Origin: Aquitalea magnusonii
GTDB lineage: Bacteria > Pseudomonadota > Gammaproteobacteria > Burkholderiales > Chromobacteriaceae
Length of the DNA stretch: 64,000 nucleotides
Assembly (NCBI RefSeq): GCF_002217795.2
Contig: NZ_AP018823.1
Location: 620,001-684,000 of the forward strand
Direction of reading: 5' to 3'
Shown: in pieces, positions 63,397 to 64,000 of the stretch
How positions within the stretch are numbered: the first letter of the stretch is position 1
Layout: every line of letters starts with the position of its first letter
Program-made: the position numbers and the translations under genes
The notes under the pieces: generated by a model
Seen by the model: the letters and a program-made list of their open reading frames with translations, nothing else
Databases searched by the model: none
Told to the model about the DNA's origin: nothing

Positions 63397-64000
63397 TCAG
63401 ATGGGGTTTTGCAGCTGGCCCAGAATCTGCGGGTTTTCCAGCGTGGAAACGTCCTGGGTGATTTCTTCGCCCTTGGCGATCGAGCGCAACAGACGGCGCA
63501 TGATCTTGCCGGAGCGGGTCTTGGGCAGGTTTTCGCCAAAGCGGATGTCATCCGGCTGGGCGATCTTGCCGATTTCGTGGGCTACCCAGTTCTTGAGTTC
63601 GGCCGCAATCTTCTTGGCTTCATCGCCTTCCGGACGGGCGCCCTTCAGTACCACGAAGGCCACCACGGCTTCACCCTTCACATCGTGTGGCTTACCGACC
63701 ACGGCGGCTTCGGCCACCAGCGGGTTGGCCACCAGCGCCGATTCGATTTCCATGGTGCCCAGACGGTGGCCGGATACGTTCAGCACATCGTCGATACGGC
63801 CCATGATCCAGAAGTAGCCGTTTTCGTCGCGGTTGGCCGAGTCACCCGCCAGGTAGTACTGGCCGTTGAACTCGTCCGGGAAGTAGGTTTTCTTGAAGCG
63901 GTCCGGGTCGTTCCAGATGGTACGTACCAGGGATGGGAAGGGCTTCTTGATTACCAGGAAGCCACCGCGGCCCGGTTCCACCTGCGCGCCCGATTCGTCC
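63397..64000 (-). CDS. acs: Acetyl-coenzyme A synthetase, C-terminal part
   Basis: The last 200 codons are visible; the gene runs off the right edge. It shows the adenylate-forming enzyme motifs [37 protein letters not shown] (hinge and A8 motif), and [29 protein letters not shown] with the Lys that is acetylated to switch the enzyme off. It makes acetyl-CoA from acetate, ATP and CoA. A strong terminator follows. The sequence fits Acs rather than propionyl-CoA synthetase, but only the end is seen. Confidence 0.93.
   Translation of the reverse strand, partial: DESGAQVEPGRGGFLVIKKPFPSLVRTIWNDPDRFKKTYFPDEFNGQYYLAGDSANRDENGYFWIMGRIDDVLNVSGHRLGTMEIESALVANPLVAEAAVVGKPHDVKGEAVVAFVVLKGARPEGDEAKKIAAELKNWVAHEIGKIAQPDDIRFGENLPKTRSGKIMRRLLRSIAKGEEITQDVSTLENPQILGQLQNPI

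Overview
The window is a GC-rich, densely coding, apparently chromosomal segment from a Gram-negative bacterium. A general porin, murB, fabI, a type I PanD and the order pcnB-folK-deoxynucleoside kinase-panB-panC-panD suggest a betaproteobacterium, most plausibly a free-living member of the Chromobacteriaceae (Neisseriales). That placement is an inference from gene content. I saw no rRNA or tRNA gene, CRISPR array, insertion sequence or prophage.

Positions 1-2000 hold a partial M14-type amidohydrolase (AstE-like) and an orphan receiver-Hpt protein. Positions 2000-18800 hold a complete 4-hydroxyphenylacetate (4-HPA) meta-cleavage cluster. It has a two-component hydroxylase of the Acinetobacter C1/C2 type, a porin, HpaX, HpaI, HpaH, a succinate semialdehyde dehydrogenase, a Bcr/CflA-type exporter, HpaF, HpaD, HpaE, split HpaG2/HpaG1, the AraC-type activator HpaA and a second AraC-type regulator. 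Positions 19300-28500 look like an upper pathway feeding it: a FeaB-like arylacetaldehyde dehydrogenase, an omega-aminotransferase, a LuxR-type regulator, an APC permease, a coupled protein of unknown function, the repressor HpaR, two short-chain dehydrogenases and MoaF. Together this reads as aromatic monoamine (for example tyramine) -> aldehyde -> 4-HPA -> homoprotocatechuate -> pyruvate + succinate. A 12-bp palindrome close to TTAATATATTAA occurs before hpaG1, hpaX, the hydroxylase, hpaR and the feaB-like gene, which suggests one HpaR regulon.

Positions 28700-55600 are mostly housekeeping: fabI, the yejABEF peptide importer, trxA, rho, a TRIC-like channel, a CoA-pyrophosphatase-type Nudix protein, a diguanylate cyclase, nadC, membrane proteins, a HAD hydrolase, murB, a MATE exporter, a 3'-5' exonuclease homologue that has lost catalytic residues, pcnB-folK-dgk-panBCD, a GFA protein, an RraA-family protein, a DegP-like lipoprotein protease and nth.

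Positions 55600-61800 contain the most unusual system, an rnfA-B-C-D cluster beside nth. RnfB and RnfC keep all their iron-sulfur cysteines. RnfD lacks the periplasmic loop that carries covalent FMN, RnfC lacks the glycine-rich flavin/NADH motif, RnfA has lost a conserved cysteine region, and rnfG and rnfE are absent between rnfD and nth. RnfC ends in seven nearly identical 30-residue repeats. A cNMP/CBS/DUF294 protein lies upstream. The window closes with a bestrophin-like channel and the C-terminal part of acetyl-CoA synthetase.

Two unrelated intergenic repeat families were found: a MITE-like element with TAACAAAA ends (about four copies, three of them beside hpa genes) and a roughly 170-bp structured element in two copies (after the porin gene and after degP).
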